The notes: generated from the sequence alone by a model not told the origin. DNA of 62,680 nt from Streptomyces sp. AW19M42 (GCA_000470535.1 CBRG010000143.1:1-62680); one strand, 5' to 3'. Positions 25,444-34,111 are shown, numbered from the stretch's first letter. Program-made: numbers and translations.

Positions 25444-26967
25444 TTACACCAAGCCACGCGCCTGCCGGCGAACGCGCAGAAGGTCACCGAGCACACGCAC
25501 CGATGATGTAGGACACATGGCAAGCCGCGAATCGAGAGCCGTCTCCCACTGTTCGGTCAGGCCGTACATGAGGCGCTTGCGCATGCCTGGGGTGACATGG
25601 GCATAGCGCGCCGAGACGGAGCCGTCGATGTGTCCCATGCGCTGGTCCATGAGGACCTTCTCGGTGCCGAGGTCCTCCATCACCGTCCTATGGGCGTGGC
25701 GCAGTCCGTGAGGCGTGAGGCCCTTGGCGACCGGGAGCCAGCAGGCGTCGGCCCGTTGGCCGGCGCCCCGCCCTCGCGCGGGGACTCCTGGCCACGGCTC
25801 CCCGAGTAGCGGCACGGGTCGTGCCTCCTGCGGGGCCTTCTTCGGATACCAGCCCGATACCGCCGGGGTGAACAACCACGTCGCGAAACCGTTCCTGCGC
25901 CAGTGGGCCGCAGGCTCCACCACCGCGCCGCCACGTACGAACCCGAGGTCCGTGATGGCCTCCTCCACCCGCATTCGCGTCGCCTCAGCGACGCGATCGG
26001 GGTGGTTGAGGACGTTGGACACCGTCCCCGTGGAGACTTCGGCACGGCGTGCGACGTCGACGAGTTTCGCACCGTGGTGGCCGCCCGTACGAGCCGCGCC
26101 CTGCCCGCGGAAGACGTAGGACCTACCGTGGCAGGTGCAGGGCGTCGGCTTCGTGCGGGCGACGTGATTGGCGACCAGGGCGGACAGCCAGTCCATCGAA
26201 TCGAGCGTGCGATAGCTGTCGTCCTTGGGCGGGCAGCGCACCATTTCGCCCGAGTCGAGTTCGTACAGCTGCCATTCGACACGGACGGAGCCAGGTCGAG
26301 CGAACTCGGTCTCCAGGCCGACTATTTCGCCCCAGCGCATACCGGTGTATCCCTTGAGGACGACGGCGACGAACTCGTCATCTCGGCCGGACAGCAGTGC
26401 TGCTCGTTCGGCGATCAACAGGATGCCGAGCGGATCGGTGACGACCTTTTCCGGGCCTCGGTCACGAGAGCGGCCCGCGCGCTTCCCACGCCCACGTCGC
26501 CTGGTTGCCGGGTTCGACGTGATCAGCCCTTCGTCGATCGCGTCCTCGTAGATCAGGTGGAACGTCGAGCGCCAGGTCTTGACGCTGGAGGCCGCGTACA
26601 GGGCCCTTTCCTTCTTCTCCCACCGGTCGACGTCCGAGCGCAGGATGCCGACGAGCGCTTGGTCCCCGAAGTCGGGAAGCAGGTGTTCCTCGATGTGGCG
26701 CTTGTAGTTCTGCATCGTCGATGCGGCCAGGTCCTGGGCCTCGTACCAGCGGCTCGCGTACTCGCCGAAGGTCTCCTGGCCGAGTGCCAGGTCACGCCAG
26801 TCGCCGCGCCGGTACTTGTTCTCGGCCTCGCTCGCGGCGCGCTGAGCCTCGCCCTTGGTGGCGAACTTGATCGCCTTGCCCTGCTCGTCGACGACCGTGA
26901 GGTGCTTCCCAGGTGCGGTCTTGTACCGGCCACGCCAGTAGTTCGCGCGCTTCTCCGCGAAACCCAC
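25444..26967 (-). CDS. int: Tyrosine integrase with embedded LacI-type HTH segment
   Basis: 507-residue site-specific recombinase. Catalytic residues are Arg211 (TGMRWGE), His420-x-x-Arg423 (HGLRHAH), His446 (MGHID) and Tyr455 (SARYAHVTPGMR). An AP2-like N-terminal arm-binding region and a SAM-like core-binding domain (about 65-150) precede the catalytic domain. Residues 301-350 interrupt the catalytic domain with a LacI-family DNA-binding unit (KLVDVARRAEVSTGTVSNVL). GTG start with GGAGGAGC upstream, 31 bp after the xis stop. It probably integrates and excises the element at tRNA-Pro. Confidence 0.93.
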   Translation of the reverse strand: MGFAEKRANYWRGRYKTAPGKHLTVVDEQGKAIKFATKGEAQRAASEAENKYRRGDWRDLALGQETFGEYASRWYEAQDLAASTMQNYKRHIEEHLLPDFGDQALVGILRSDVDRWEKKERALYAASSVKTWRSTFHLIYEDAIDEGLITSNPATRRRGRGKRAGRSRDRGPEKVVTDPLGILLIAERAALLSGRDDEFVAVVLKGYTGMRWGEIVGLETEFARPGSVRVEWQLYELDSGEMVRCPPKDDSYRTLDSMDWLSALVANHVARTKPTPCTCHGRSYVFRGQGAARTGGHHGAKLVDVARRAEVSTGTVSNVLNHPDRVAEATRMRVEEAITDLGFVRGGAVVEPAAHWRRNGFATWLFTPAVSGWYPKKAPQEARPVPLLGEPWPGVPARGRGAGQRADACWLPVAKGLTPHGLRHAHRTVMEDLGTEKVLMDQRMGHIDGSVSARYAHVTPGMRKRLMYGLTEQWETALDSRLAMCPTSSVRVLGDLLRVRRQARGLV

Positions 26968-26997
26968 GCTCCTCCTCTCCCTTGGTACGCGGTCGTG

Positions 26998-27348
26998 TCA
27001 GACGACGGTGCTGAACTGGCTCTGCCTGGCGCGGGCCGGAGGCCGCGCACGCAGGCGGGTTGTGGGCGCGGCACGCTGGGGCGCGTTCGCCTGCTCGGCG
27101 TCAGCCTTGGCGGCGGCCCGAGCTGTGACGGGCTGGTGCGCCCGTGCGGGCCGTTCCTCGTGGAGGCGGATGATCTCTGCGAGGTGTTCTGCGGTGAAGC
27201 GGTACGCGCGGCCGACCCGGGTGAAGGGGATCAGCCGCCGGCGGGCCCTGTCCTTGACCCACCAGGCAGAGCAACCGAGAACAGCAGCGATGTCCTCGGG
27301 TCGGTAGAGGCGGGGCGGCGCTACGCCGGTGCCTGGCTGCTCAGCCAT
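26998..27348 (-). CDS. xis: Excisionase-like MerR-type HTH protein
   Basis: 116-residue protein with a helix-turn-helix typical of Xis/HTH_17 proteins (RLYRPEDIAAVLGCSAWWVK) and the wing FTRVGRAYRFTAEHL, followed by an Ala/Arg/Pro-rich basic tail. Position directly upstream of int on the same strand supports a role as recombination directionality factor. ATG 27348 chosen; a long non-conserved open frame lies upstream. Confidence 0.88.
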   Translation of the reverse strand: MAEQPGTGVAPPRLYRPEDIAAVLGCSAWWVKDRARRRLIPFTRVGRAYRFTAEHLAEIIRLHEERPARAHQPVTARAAAKADAEQANAPQRAAPTTRLRARPPARARQSQFSTVV

Positions 27349-27551
27349 GCGAAATCGTCTCCTTCGCGGTACGGAGGCGGAACGGCAACATGGCAGGGGG
27401 AATGGCCTCTCGGCGCAAGGAGGTTCCTTCTCTGGCGCGGCCGTGCGGAGACGGGTACGCCGGTCTTGGTGGTTCAGGTACGGGCGAGGTGATGTGCGTA
27501 GCGGCTGCCGGGTGTTGGCCCACCCGGGGAGCGCTGTTGGGGCTCGTTCGG

Positions 27552-27803
27552 CTAACTCGTCTCGGCGAGCAGGGCGAGCGGGGAAAGGCCGAGAGCGGCT
27601 GCGATGGCGACGAGGTCGTCGACATCGCAGCGGCGCTGTCTGCATTCGATGCGGGACAGCATCGTGATGGTCATGGGCCGGCCGAGCGCGGCGACACGTT
27701 CAGCCAGCTGGCGCTGGGCGAATCCGCGCGCTGTGCGGGCACGGGTAATGGCGCGGGCGGTCAGCACGCCGGCCGGACCAATTCCCAAAGGGCTCTCAGG
27801 CAT
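27552..27803 (-). CDS. Xre-family HTH regulator
   Basis: 83-residue Cro/CI-type repressor. The helix-turn-helix spans about residues 17-75 (FAQRQLAERVAALG... MTITMLSRIECRQRRC) and ends in LGLSPLALLAE. It lies between the xis-int module and the divergent replication genes, a fitting place for the element's control switch. Inverted repeats in the adjacent gap are possible operators. Confidence 0.88.
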   Translation of the reverse strand: MPESPLGIGPAGVLTARAITRARTARGFAQRQLAERVAALGRPMTITMLSRIECRQRRCDVDDLVAIAAALGLSPLALLAETS

Positions 27804-27823
27804 GGGTCAGTTGTAGCTCTGCA

Positions 27824-27847
27824 TTGCCGGTTTTGGTAACCGGCGAT
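27824..27847. repeat. Inverted repeat with AACCGGCGAT, candidate operator
   Basis: TTGCCGGTT and AACCGGCGA flank 5 bp directly upstream of the Xre gene start. The AACCGGCGAT half-site recurs at 28064-28073 and, as an inverted pair, at 34034-34058. Repressor binding is inferred. Confidence 0.45.
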
Positions 27848-28220
27848 GTGCTGCTATGTTTCGCATCTTTTTTGTCAGATCTGGTCCCCAGGCTCCTTGC
27901 GAGCGGCGCAACATAGACCGGAATTGGCGGATGACCAAATCACCTGCTGCCCTCATGCTGGTAGCACCTACGTGGTCTCGACGTGGGCATCTTGCATCGC
28001 GCGCTCACCAGCGCCGCCCACGGACTCGCTTGTCAACTGCCCGATTTATGCAACTTCTTGGTCAACCGGCGATTCGGGTCTACCGTTTTAAGGAAGCCGC
28101 GCACGACACGTTCGCCGAGAGCTGTTTGCTTTCCCGGCGGAATGCTGGACTTGTGCGGGGAAGATGTGGCTGTCTTGGCCATGCACCCGGAAACCCCTGC
28201 GGTTCCGAGCACATGAAAAA

Positions 28221-28246
28221 GCCCCCGGCGGGCCAACGCCGGGGGC
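28221..28246 (-). terminator. Minus-strand intrinsic terminator in replication leader
   Basis: Perfect 10-bp stem GCCCCCGGCG/CGCCGGGGGC with a 6-nt loop, followed on the minus strand by TTTTT. No minus-strand gene ends here, so it suggests an antisense RNA started in or near the beginning of the replication gene. Confidence 0.6.
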
Positions 28247-28416
28247 CAAGAAGTCCCTACCGATATCGCCCGTACCTGAACGATCAAGACGGTGGCGGTC
28301 ATAACGCCACCAGGTGAGGAACTGTGCATGCCCCAACAAGCTACTGCCTTCGTGGCCGTAGTCGCATCCCCGTCGCCGAACTCGCCTGCTCGGCCCACGA
28401 AGGCGGGGCGATAGAC

Positions 28417-29334
28417 ATGGCCCGGATACGCACCATCAAGCCGGAAGCCTTCATCTCCGAGTCGCTGGCCGCGGTGAGCGTCCATGCCGAGCGGACCTTC
28501 TTCGGCCTGCTTACGCAGGCGGACGACCACGGCCGCTTCCGCGACCAAGCCGCTGTCATCGCCGGCGCCCTGTGGTCCCTGCGCCCCGAGCACGGCCCGC
28601 TGGAGGTCGAGGACGACCTCACGCAGCTCGACAGTGCGGGTCTGATCTGCCGGTACGAAGGCGACGACGGCAAGCGGTACCTGCACATCGTCACCTGGGC
28701 CCGTCACCAGAAGATCAACCGGCCCAGCGGCAGCCGCTGCCCGGCCTGCCCGCGCCACCAGGGCAGCCGGTCGGACGAGGCGGCCTCGCCTGTTCACGGA
28801 GCCCTCCCTGAACAGGCCGTGAGCCCTCACGGTGGACGCCCTGATGCGTCACGCGGATGCAGCGAGCCCTCCGTGAACCGGAAAACCGCAGGTCAGAGCA
28901 ATTTCAGTGAGCCCTCACCACAACGCGGGGAGACTGCGGTGAGGACTCAGGGTCCGGATCTAGGACCTAGGATCCTGGATCTAGGATCACCTCCGGTGGG
29001 GAGCGCAAGCGCCCCCACGCCCCCTGCCGTCTCGGGTTCGGTCTCGGCCAAGGACCTGGTCGCCGAGCACGTCGCCGCATGCCAACACCGCCCGCCCAGC
29101 GACGTCCTCGGCCGCCTCGGCAAGGTGGTCAGCAAACTGCTCGGCGAGGGGTTGTCCCCCGACCACATCAGGGCCGGGATGGACCGCATGCGTACCAAGG
29201 GGCTGTCCGCTGGGCTGCTGCCGAGCCTGGTCGACGAGGCCATGAACGCTCCACGGGCAGCTGCCGCCCCGCACCGAGCATGGACCAACCCGGCGCCCGC
29301 TGACGTCGAGGCGGCCTACGGGGGTCAGCTGTGA
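28417..29334 (+). CDS. Replisome-organiser-like replication initiator
   Basis: 305-residue protein. The N-terminus (MARIRTIKPEAFISESLAAV, LLTQADDHGRFRD, WSLRPEHGPLEVEDDLTQL) is the winged-helix domain of phage replication proteins acting like lambda O or DnaD-type organisers. A long Ser/Pro/Gly linker follows, then a C-terminal helical domain. The gene ends in a GTGA overlap with a DnaC-like ATPase, the usual partner that loads helicase. Repeats inside the linker-coding DNA resemble origin iterons. ATG 28417 chosen over upstream starts. Confidence 0.8.
   Translation: MARIRTIKPEAFISESLAAVSVHAERTFFGLLTQADDHGRFRDQAAVIAGALWSLRPEHGPLEVEDDLTQLDSAGLICRYEGDDGKRYLHIVTWARHQKINRPSGSRCPACPRHQGSRSDEAASPVHGALPEQAVSPHGGRPDASRGCSEPSVNRKTAGQSNFSEPSPQRGETAVRTQGPDLGPRILDLGSPPVGSASAPTPPAVSGSVSAKDLVAEHVAACQHRPPSDVLGRLGKVVSKLLGEGLSPDHIRAGMDRMRTKGLSAGLLPSLVDEAMNAPRAAAAPHRAWTNPAPADVEAAYGGQL
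28799..28988 (+). repeat. Iteron-like repeats inside the replication gene (candidate ori)
   Basis: Four copies of GAGCCCTC (28799, 28821, 28864, 28909), two of them extended to the imperfect palindrome GTGAGCCCTCAC, are followed by two copies of GGATCTAGGA at 28956 and 28977 around the palindrome CCTAGGATCC. The block encodes the low-complexity linker, as lambda ori lies within gene O. Confidence 0.5.
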
Positions 29335-30029
29335 CCACGGCCACCACCAGCCGGGAGCCGGAGCGCATGAACACCCTCGCCGCCCGCCTCGGCACGATCC
29401 TCGCCGATCGGGGCATCGATCCAACTACGTCACCTGCCGAGGCTCCTTCGGAACGGGTGACCGCCCTGGAGCTGGCCGCGGCCCGCATCCCGCCCCGTTA
29501 CCGCCACGCGCTCGCCGGCCACCAGCAGGTTGCCGCCTGGGTCGACGAGGTGGCGCTCGCCGCACGGCCCGGCCCGAGCGGCACCCGGGGTATCGCACTG
29601 GGACCGTCCCTGCTGATCGCCGGGCCCACCGGCACCGGCAAGACGCACCAGGCGTACGGCGCGGTGCGCTCGCTGCTGACCGCCGGGGTACGGCTGCGGT
29701 GGGAGGCGGCCACCACGGCCGACCTGTACGCCCGCTTGCGCCCACGCCCCGGCCATGACGCCGAACGCGACCTCGCCACCCTCAGCACCTGCCCGCTGCT
29801 GATCCTGGACGACCTCGGCGCAGCCAAGCAGTCGGAGTGGACCGAGGAGATCACGTACCGGCTGATCAACCGCCGCTACACCGACCTGCTCCCCACCCTC
29901 CTCACGACCAATCTGCCGACCGCCGCGCTCCGCGACGCCGTCGGCGACCGCGTCGCCTCCCGTCTCGCGGAGATGACCACCACCGTCGTCCTCACCGGCG
30001 CCGACCGCAGACGCCAGCTCGCCGCCTGA
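29331..30029 (+). CDS. DnaC/IstB-like AAA+ ATPase (helicase loader)
   Basis: 232-residue AAA+ protein with Walker A GPTGTGKT, Walker B LLILDDLG, sensor-1 LLTTNLP and arginine-finger region DRVASRLAEM. Coupled to the organiser gene by GTGA. In phages and mobile elements such pairs recruit the host replicative helicase to the origin. The IstB homology is not transposition-related here because no IstA is present. Confidence 0.88.
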   Translation: MTTATTSREPERMNTLAARLGTILADRGIDPTTSPAEAPSERVTALELAAARIPPRYRHALAGHQQVAAWVDEVALAARPGPSGTRGIALGPSLLIAGPTGTGKTHQAYGAVRSLLTAGVRLRWEAATTADLYARLRPRPGHDAERDLATLSTCPLLILDDLGAAKQSEWTEEITYRLINRRYTDLLPTLLTTNLPTAALRDAVGDRVASRLAEMTTTVVLTGADRRRQLAA

Positions 30030-30131
30030 CCGCACGGCGCCGCCCCGCACCAGCTCACCTTCACCACACCGCCCGCCCGCCCGCGCCCACACCTGCCCAC
30101 ACGGCGCGGCGGGCCCTTTGGAGACCCCTGC

Positions 30132-31424
30132 ATGGCGGAACTTGCCATGCCCGCACTCGGGTACTGGAACGCGATACCTGTCGCACTCACCGCCCTCCTG
30201 GCCACCTGCACAGTGCTGCTGGTCAGCTGGCTGATCTACCGACGCGCTCCCCGAAACCACGCCAAGCGACAGCCCGGAACGCCCGCGGTCAGGGTCGCCG
30301 CACTGGCCGCGGTCGGATGTACCGCCTACAGCGCCGACACCAGCTGGAGGTTCGCCGCCGACTACCTCGGCATGAGCGGCACCACCGAGCGCGCTGCGAT
30401 GTTCGCCGCCGCGGAACTCGCCCTCTTCGCCACGGCCCTGCTGGCGCGGCAGAACCTGCACGGCCCCAATCAAGCACCCGGCCTGCCCGGCGTCCTGACC
30501 TGGGTGATCACCGCTGTACAGGTGATCCCCGCGTACGCCGAGTCAGGTGTGGTCGGCGGCACGGTGCGGGCCTTCGTGGGACCGGTCATGGCCGCACTGC
30601 TCTGGCACCAGGCCATGGGCATCGAACTGCGCATCCGCACGCCCGAGGCGGCCTCCCACAGCCTCCTCGCCCGGATAGGTCGCGAAGCACGCGAACGCGG
30701 CCTCTCGCGCCTTGGGATCGCCGAACACGATCGTGACGCCGCGCAGATCAGCCGCGACCGTGCCACCCGCAGGGCCGTCGCCCTGGCCGCGCACCTTGCG
30801 GAGCGAACCCCGAATCAGCGCGCCGGTTGGCGAGGCCGGCGAACCGCGCGACGGCTTTCCCACGCCGTCGCCCAAGCGTCTGTGGGAATCGACCAGCGCC
30901 AGCGCGAAGTGCTGCTGCACCAGCTTGCCGTCCGCCGTCACGCGACAGCACTGGCCACGATCGAACTGCCATCGCCTTGGAACGCCTTCACTCCGAACGA
31001 AGGCGCCATGCGCCACGTCGAGACGACTCCGCGGCGCAGCCGATCTGGTGCAGGTTTCGACTTGACGAGCGAGGAAGCCGGGGAGCACGCCGACTCCAAC
31101 CTTCGTCTTGAGTCCCTGCCTCCTCGATCCGTGCAGAACCAACTTCCCCTGCCCGATTCGGTCCCCACCCGCGAGACCACCGAGCCGTCCCACGAGGACG
31201 GCGTCCCTGCGGCGCAACGCTACGGACGTCCTCCCGGTGCCGAGATGGACGAACTCCTCGCGATCGGCCGCGCGGCCATCGCCATGCACGGAACAGCCAC
31301 CCGCGCCGTGCTACGGAACGCCATCCGCGAGGCCGACCTCCCCATCTCCGAGGACCGGCTCACCGAACTCAAGGCCCTCCTGGCGGCAGAGCAGGGTTGC
31401 GAGACCGCCGTCCCCACGGGCTGA
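30132..31424 (+). CDS. Membrane protein with cytoplasmic helical domain (mobilisation context)
   Basis: 430-residue protein. Four to five transmembrane helices occupy about residues 12-165 (WNAIPVALTALLATCTVLLV first), then an Arg-rich helical region, a disordered stretch and a C-terminal helical bundle (MDELLAIGRAAIAMHGTATR) that looks like a winged-helix or DNA-binding end. The layout resembles DUF2637-type actinobacterial plasmid proteins; function unknown. It sits between replication and mobilisation genes and could link the element to the membrane. Confidence 0.7.
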   Translation: MAELAMPALGYWNAIPVALTALLATCTVLLVSWLIYRRAPRNHAKRQPGTPAVRVAALAAVGCTAYSADTSWRFAADYLGMSGTTERAAMFAAAELALFATALLARQNLHGPNQAPGLPGVLTWVITAVQVIPAYAESGVVGGTVRAFVGPVMAALLWHQAMGIELRIRTPEAASHSLLARIGREARERGLSRLGIAEHDRDAAQISRDRATRRAVALAAHLAERTPNQRAGWRGRRTARRLSHAVAQASVGIDQRQREVLLHQLAVRRHATALATIELPSPWNAFTPNEGAMRHVETTPRRSRSGAGFDLTSEEAGEHADSNLRLESLPPRSVQNQLPLPDSVPTRETTEPSHEDGVPAAQRYGRPPGAEMDELLAIGRAAIAMHGTATRAVLRNAIREADLPISEDRLTELKALLAAEQGCETAVPTG

Positions 31425-31631
31425 CCGGATATCCGGTCAGCCCTGAACGCCGAACGGGGGCCGTGGACCAGCACCCCGTCTGGTCCCACGGCCCCGCCCC
31501 ATTGGCACCGCTTGACCAGGCACGCACGGCCCTCCCTCGCGACTCACCGCTCGAACCAGCGGGCGTTGGGGACGCTGCCCGTACGTCGACCTGGTCCGCT
31601 GCCCTCTCCCCTCAACCAGGAGCTGCTCTCC

Positions 31632-32258
31632 ATGCAGGATTCGTGCACCCACAGCCCAGAGCACCAGAACGCGCCCCAAGCCACGCCAGCCCAAAGCGGA
31701 GCAAGTTGGAGGTTCGGACACTCCCCCGCAGGGGGAGCGTCCGAACCCGACCCCGCCCCAGGGGTGGCGGGGCCCGACCAGCGCCAGGGGGCGCCGGACG
31801 GGAGGGCTGCGACCGAGGGCGGTTCGCAGCCAAGTAAGGCCGGTCACACGCGCCTGACCAAGGGGAAACCCCGCCCGCGCGACAAGAAGCAGCGCCCCGC
31901 CCACAGCGTCCGACTCAACGAACGCGAACGCGCTCTCATCCAGGCCGGCGCCGATGCCGTCGGCATGAGTATCGCCGGATTCCTCGCCCACTCCGCGCTC
32001 GCCGCCGCCCGCGACCAGACCCGCACCGCCGCCACCATCGCCGCCGACCACGACATCCTCACCGAGCTCTTCGCCACCAGCCGCAAGCTCGGATGGGCCG
32101 GCAGCAACCTCAACCAGATGGCCAAGACCCTCAACTCGGGCGGCGACATCGACAGCGCCCGCATCAAGGAAACCCTCACCAACGTCCACCGCGCGGCCAC
32201 CGCCACCAAGGCAGCCGTCGAGCGGATCAACAACCGGCAGACAGACGAGACCACTTGA
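31632..32258 (+). CDS. mobC: MobC-family relaxosome accessory protein
   Basis: 208-residue protein with a disordered first half and a C-terminal MobC domain: a ribbon-helix-helix (RLNERERALIQAGADAVG), MSIAGFLAHSALAAARD and the family signature LGWAGSNLNQMAKTLNSGG. MobC opens DNA at oriT for the relaxase. It overlaps the relaxase start. The DNA encoding its disordered part carries two strong hairpins that may be oriT. Confidence 0.88.
   Translation: MQDSCTHSPEHQNAPQATPAQSGASWRFGHSPAGGASEPDPAPGVAGPDQRQGAPDGRAATEGGSQPSKAGHTRLTKGKPRPRDKKQRPAHSVRLNERERALIQAGADAVGMSIAGFLAHSALAAARDQTRTAATIAADHDILTELFATSRKLGWAGSNLNQMAKTLNSGGDIDSARIKETLTNVHRAATATKAAVERINNRQTDETT
31713..31769. other. Candidate oriT hairpins within mobC
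   Basis: A 15-bp-arm inverted repeat with one mismatch and a GCA loop (31713-31727 with 31731-31745) is followed by CCCCGCC/GGCGGGG at about 31751-31769. Both lie in the low-complexity N-terminal coding part of mobC, just upstream of the relaxase. Hairpins beside the nick site are typical of oriT. Confidence 0.4.
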
Positions 32259-34003
32259 TCCCCAGCATCCACAAGCAAGGCAGCAGCACCCGCGGCCTGC
32301 TCAACTACCTCTACGGCAAGGGCACCCGCGAAGAGCACGTCGACCCGCACCTGGTCGCCTCCTTCGACGGCATGGCGCCTGACCCCGGCCGCGAGCCCTC
32401 CGCGACGAAGGAAGACCTCCAGCGGCTTCTCGACCAGCCGCTGCACCTCCTCGACGCAGACCAGCGGCCCGACCATCACGTGTGGCACTGCTCCGTCCGC
32501 GCGGCACGCACCGACCGCATTTTGAGCGACGAGGAGTGGGGCGACATCGCCCGCCGCATCGTGGCCGCCACCGGCATCGACTCCGGCGGCCCAGACGACG
32601 CCGGGTGTCGGTGGGCCGCCGTCCGTCACGCCGAAGACCACATCCACATCATCGCCACCCTCGTACGCGAGGACGGCCGCCGTCCCGACCACCACCGCTC
32701 CGGCCGGCGCGCCCAGGCGGAAGCCCGTCTCATCGAAGCCGACTACGACCTGTATCGCGTGGCCCCGGGCGACGGCACCGCGGCCAAACGCCCCACCAGC
32801 GCCGAGCGCCACAAAGCCGAACGACAAGGGCGGGAGCGCACGGTGCGGGAGGAGCTGCGCGAGACCGTGCGCTGCGCGTCGGCCGGCGCCGCCTCCACAG
32901 ATGAGTTCTTCGACCGTCTAGCCGCCGACGGCCTTCTGATCCGCAAGCGGATCGCACCCTCGGGCGACCTGCTCGGCTACAAGGTCGCGCTGCCTGGTGA
33001 CCGCAACAAGGACGACGAGCCGGTCTTCTATGCCGGCTCCACCCTCGCACCCGACCTGTCCCTGCCCCGCATCCGCGAACGCTGGTCCCTCCAAGCAGAG
33101 GCGGTCTCCGAGGGTGGTTCCGAGCCGGCGCAGCCCGCCCTGCCGCAGGTGACCCATCCTGCGTTCGCTCGGCGCCGTGCGGCAACCGCCGGCTGGCAGG
33201 CCCTACTGATCATCGACCACGGCGACGACGGCACGGCGGCAGCGCAGATCGCCGCAGCGGGTGAGGTCTTGGACGCGCTCGCCAAGACCTCTGCCGCGCA
33301 CACCCGTGCGGAACTGCGGGAGGCGGCCAACGCGTTCGAGCGGGCCGGCCGCTCCCATGTCCGCGCCGTACGCGGGCATGACCACGCTCTGCGGCAGGCC
33401 GCACACGATCTCGTCCACAGTGGCCCCGCACTCGGCCGCGGCGAAGACGGAGCCACCACGGCGATGGTCATCGACATGGCCGTCTTCCTCGCCATCGCCG
33501 CAGCGAACTGGCACGCCAAAAGGCACCACAGCCAGCAGGCAGCCGCAGCCCAGCAAGCCGCCGAACACCTACGCACCGCCTACCAGGCAGCCGCAGCCCG
33601 CCCCATCGCCACCCTCCGCCAGCGAGGCCAACGGATGGCACCGCGTATTCGAGAGAGGCAAGCCGATCTCCTGCACCAGGCACTGCCAGAGCTCGCCGAA
33701 CGGATCCAGGCCGAGACCGGCTGGCCCGCCCTGGCCGCCACCCTCGCCGACGCCCGCCAAGCGGGCCACGACCCCGCCGCACTGCTCACCGACGCCGCCC
33801 GGCGACGCGAGCTCGGCAGCGCCGACTCCATCAGCGATGTCCTCGTCTGGCGCCTGCGCCGCAGCGCCCACCTGCCCGCAGCAGCACCCGAAAGCCTCCA
33901 GACCGCAGGCACCCGAGACGGCCGGCGGCGGCGCATCCCGACACCGGCCTCCGCCACACCGCCCGCGGCTCAGGCGTCGAACCACTCCAGCCGCAGGCAC
34001 TGA
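32255..34003 (+). CDS. Relaxase/mobilization nuclease
   Basis: 582-residue MOB-type relaxase. It begins MIPSIHKQGSSTRGLLNYLY, like Streptomyces relaxases, with Tyr candidates in LNYLYGKG. The metal-binding histidine motif is HAEDHIHIIATL, preceded by DHHVWHCSVRAA. A C-terminal region of about 300 residues is Ala-rich and helical. The start is TTG 32255, overlapping the mobC stop as TTGA. It would nick oriT and pilot the strand during mobilisation. Confidence 0.9.
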   Translation: MIPSIHKQGSSTRGLLNYLYGKGTREEHVDPHLVASFDGMAPDPGREPSATKEDLQRLLDQPLHLLDADQRPDHHVWHCSVRAARTDRILSDEEWGDIARRIVAATGIDSGGPDDAGCRWAAVRHAEDHIHIIATLVREDGRRPDHHRSGRRAQAEARLIEADYDLYRVAPGDGTAAKRPTSAERHKAERQGRERTVREELRETVRCASAGAASTDEFFDRLAADGLLIRKRIAPSGDLLGYKVALPGDRNKDDEPVFYAGSTLAPDLSLPRIRERWSLQAEAVSEGGSEPAQPALPQVTHPAFARRRAATAGWQALLIIDHGDDGTAAAQIAAAGEVLDALAKTSAAHTRAELREAANAFERAGRSHVRAVRGHDHALRQAAHDLVHSGPALGRGEDGATTAMVIDMAVFLAIAAANWHAKRHHSQQAAAAQQAAEHLRTAYQAAAARPIATLRQRGQRMAPRIRERQADLLHQALPELAERIQAETGWPALAATLADARQAGHDPAALLTDAARRRELGSADSISDVLVWRLRRSAHLPAAAPESLQTAGTRDGRRRRIPTPASATPPAAQASNHSSRRH

Positions 34004-34033
34004 CCCGGGGATACGGGCGCAACATAGCCGACG

Positions 34034-34058
34034 ATCGCCGGTTAGCCCAACCGGCGAT
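34034..34058 (+). terminator. Hairpin ATCGCCGGTT-N5-AACCGGCGAT after relaxase gene
   Basis: Perfect 10-bp inverted repeat with a 5-nt loop, 30 bp after the relaxase stop. It could be a terminator, but the same half-site in the control region raises the possibility of a protein-binding site. Confidence 0.5.
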
Positions 34059-34111
34059 TCTCCAGACGATTGATGCTCCCCACCCAATCCCACAAGGAGC
34101 GTCACACCCGT

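Larger units (their letters stand above)
27804..28416. promoter_or_regulatory. Control region of the element
   Basis: About 610 bp of lower-GC DNA between the Xre gene and the replication gene. Contents: inverted repeat TTGCCGGTT-N5-AACCGGCGA (27824-27846), another AACCGGCGAT at 28064, a minus-strand-oriented terminator (28221-28246), and a 7-bp hairpin GGTGGCG/CGCCACC (28291-28311) in the leader of the replication gene. No credible protein gene is present. Confidence 0.6.

Noticed and set aside
25903..27492. 529-residue plus-strand frame opposite integrase and xis
   Set aside because: Antisense shadow; integrase motifs on the minus strand are complete and convincing.
29331..30029. IstB transposase helper of an IS21 element
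   Set aside because: No IstA gene or terminal inverted repeats. The replication initiator is directly coupled upstream.
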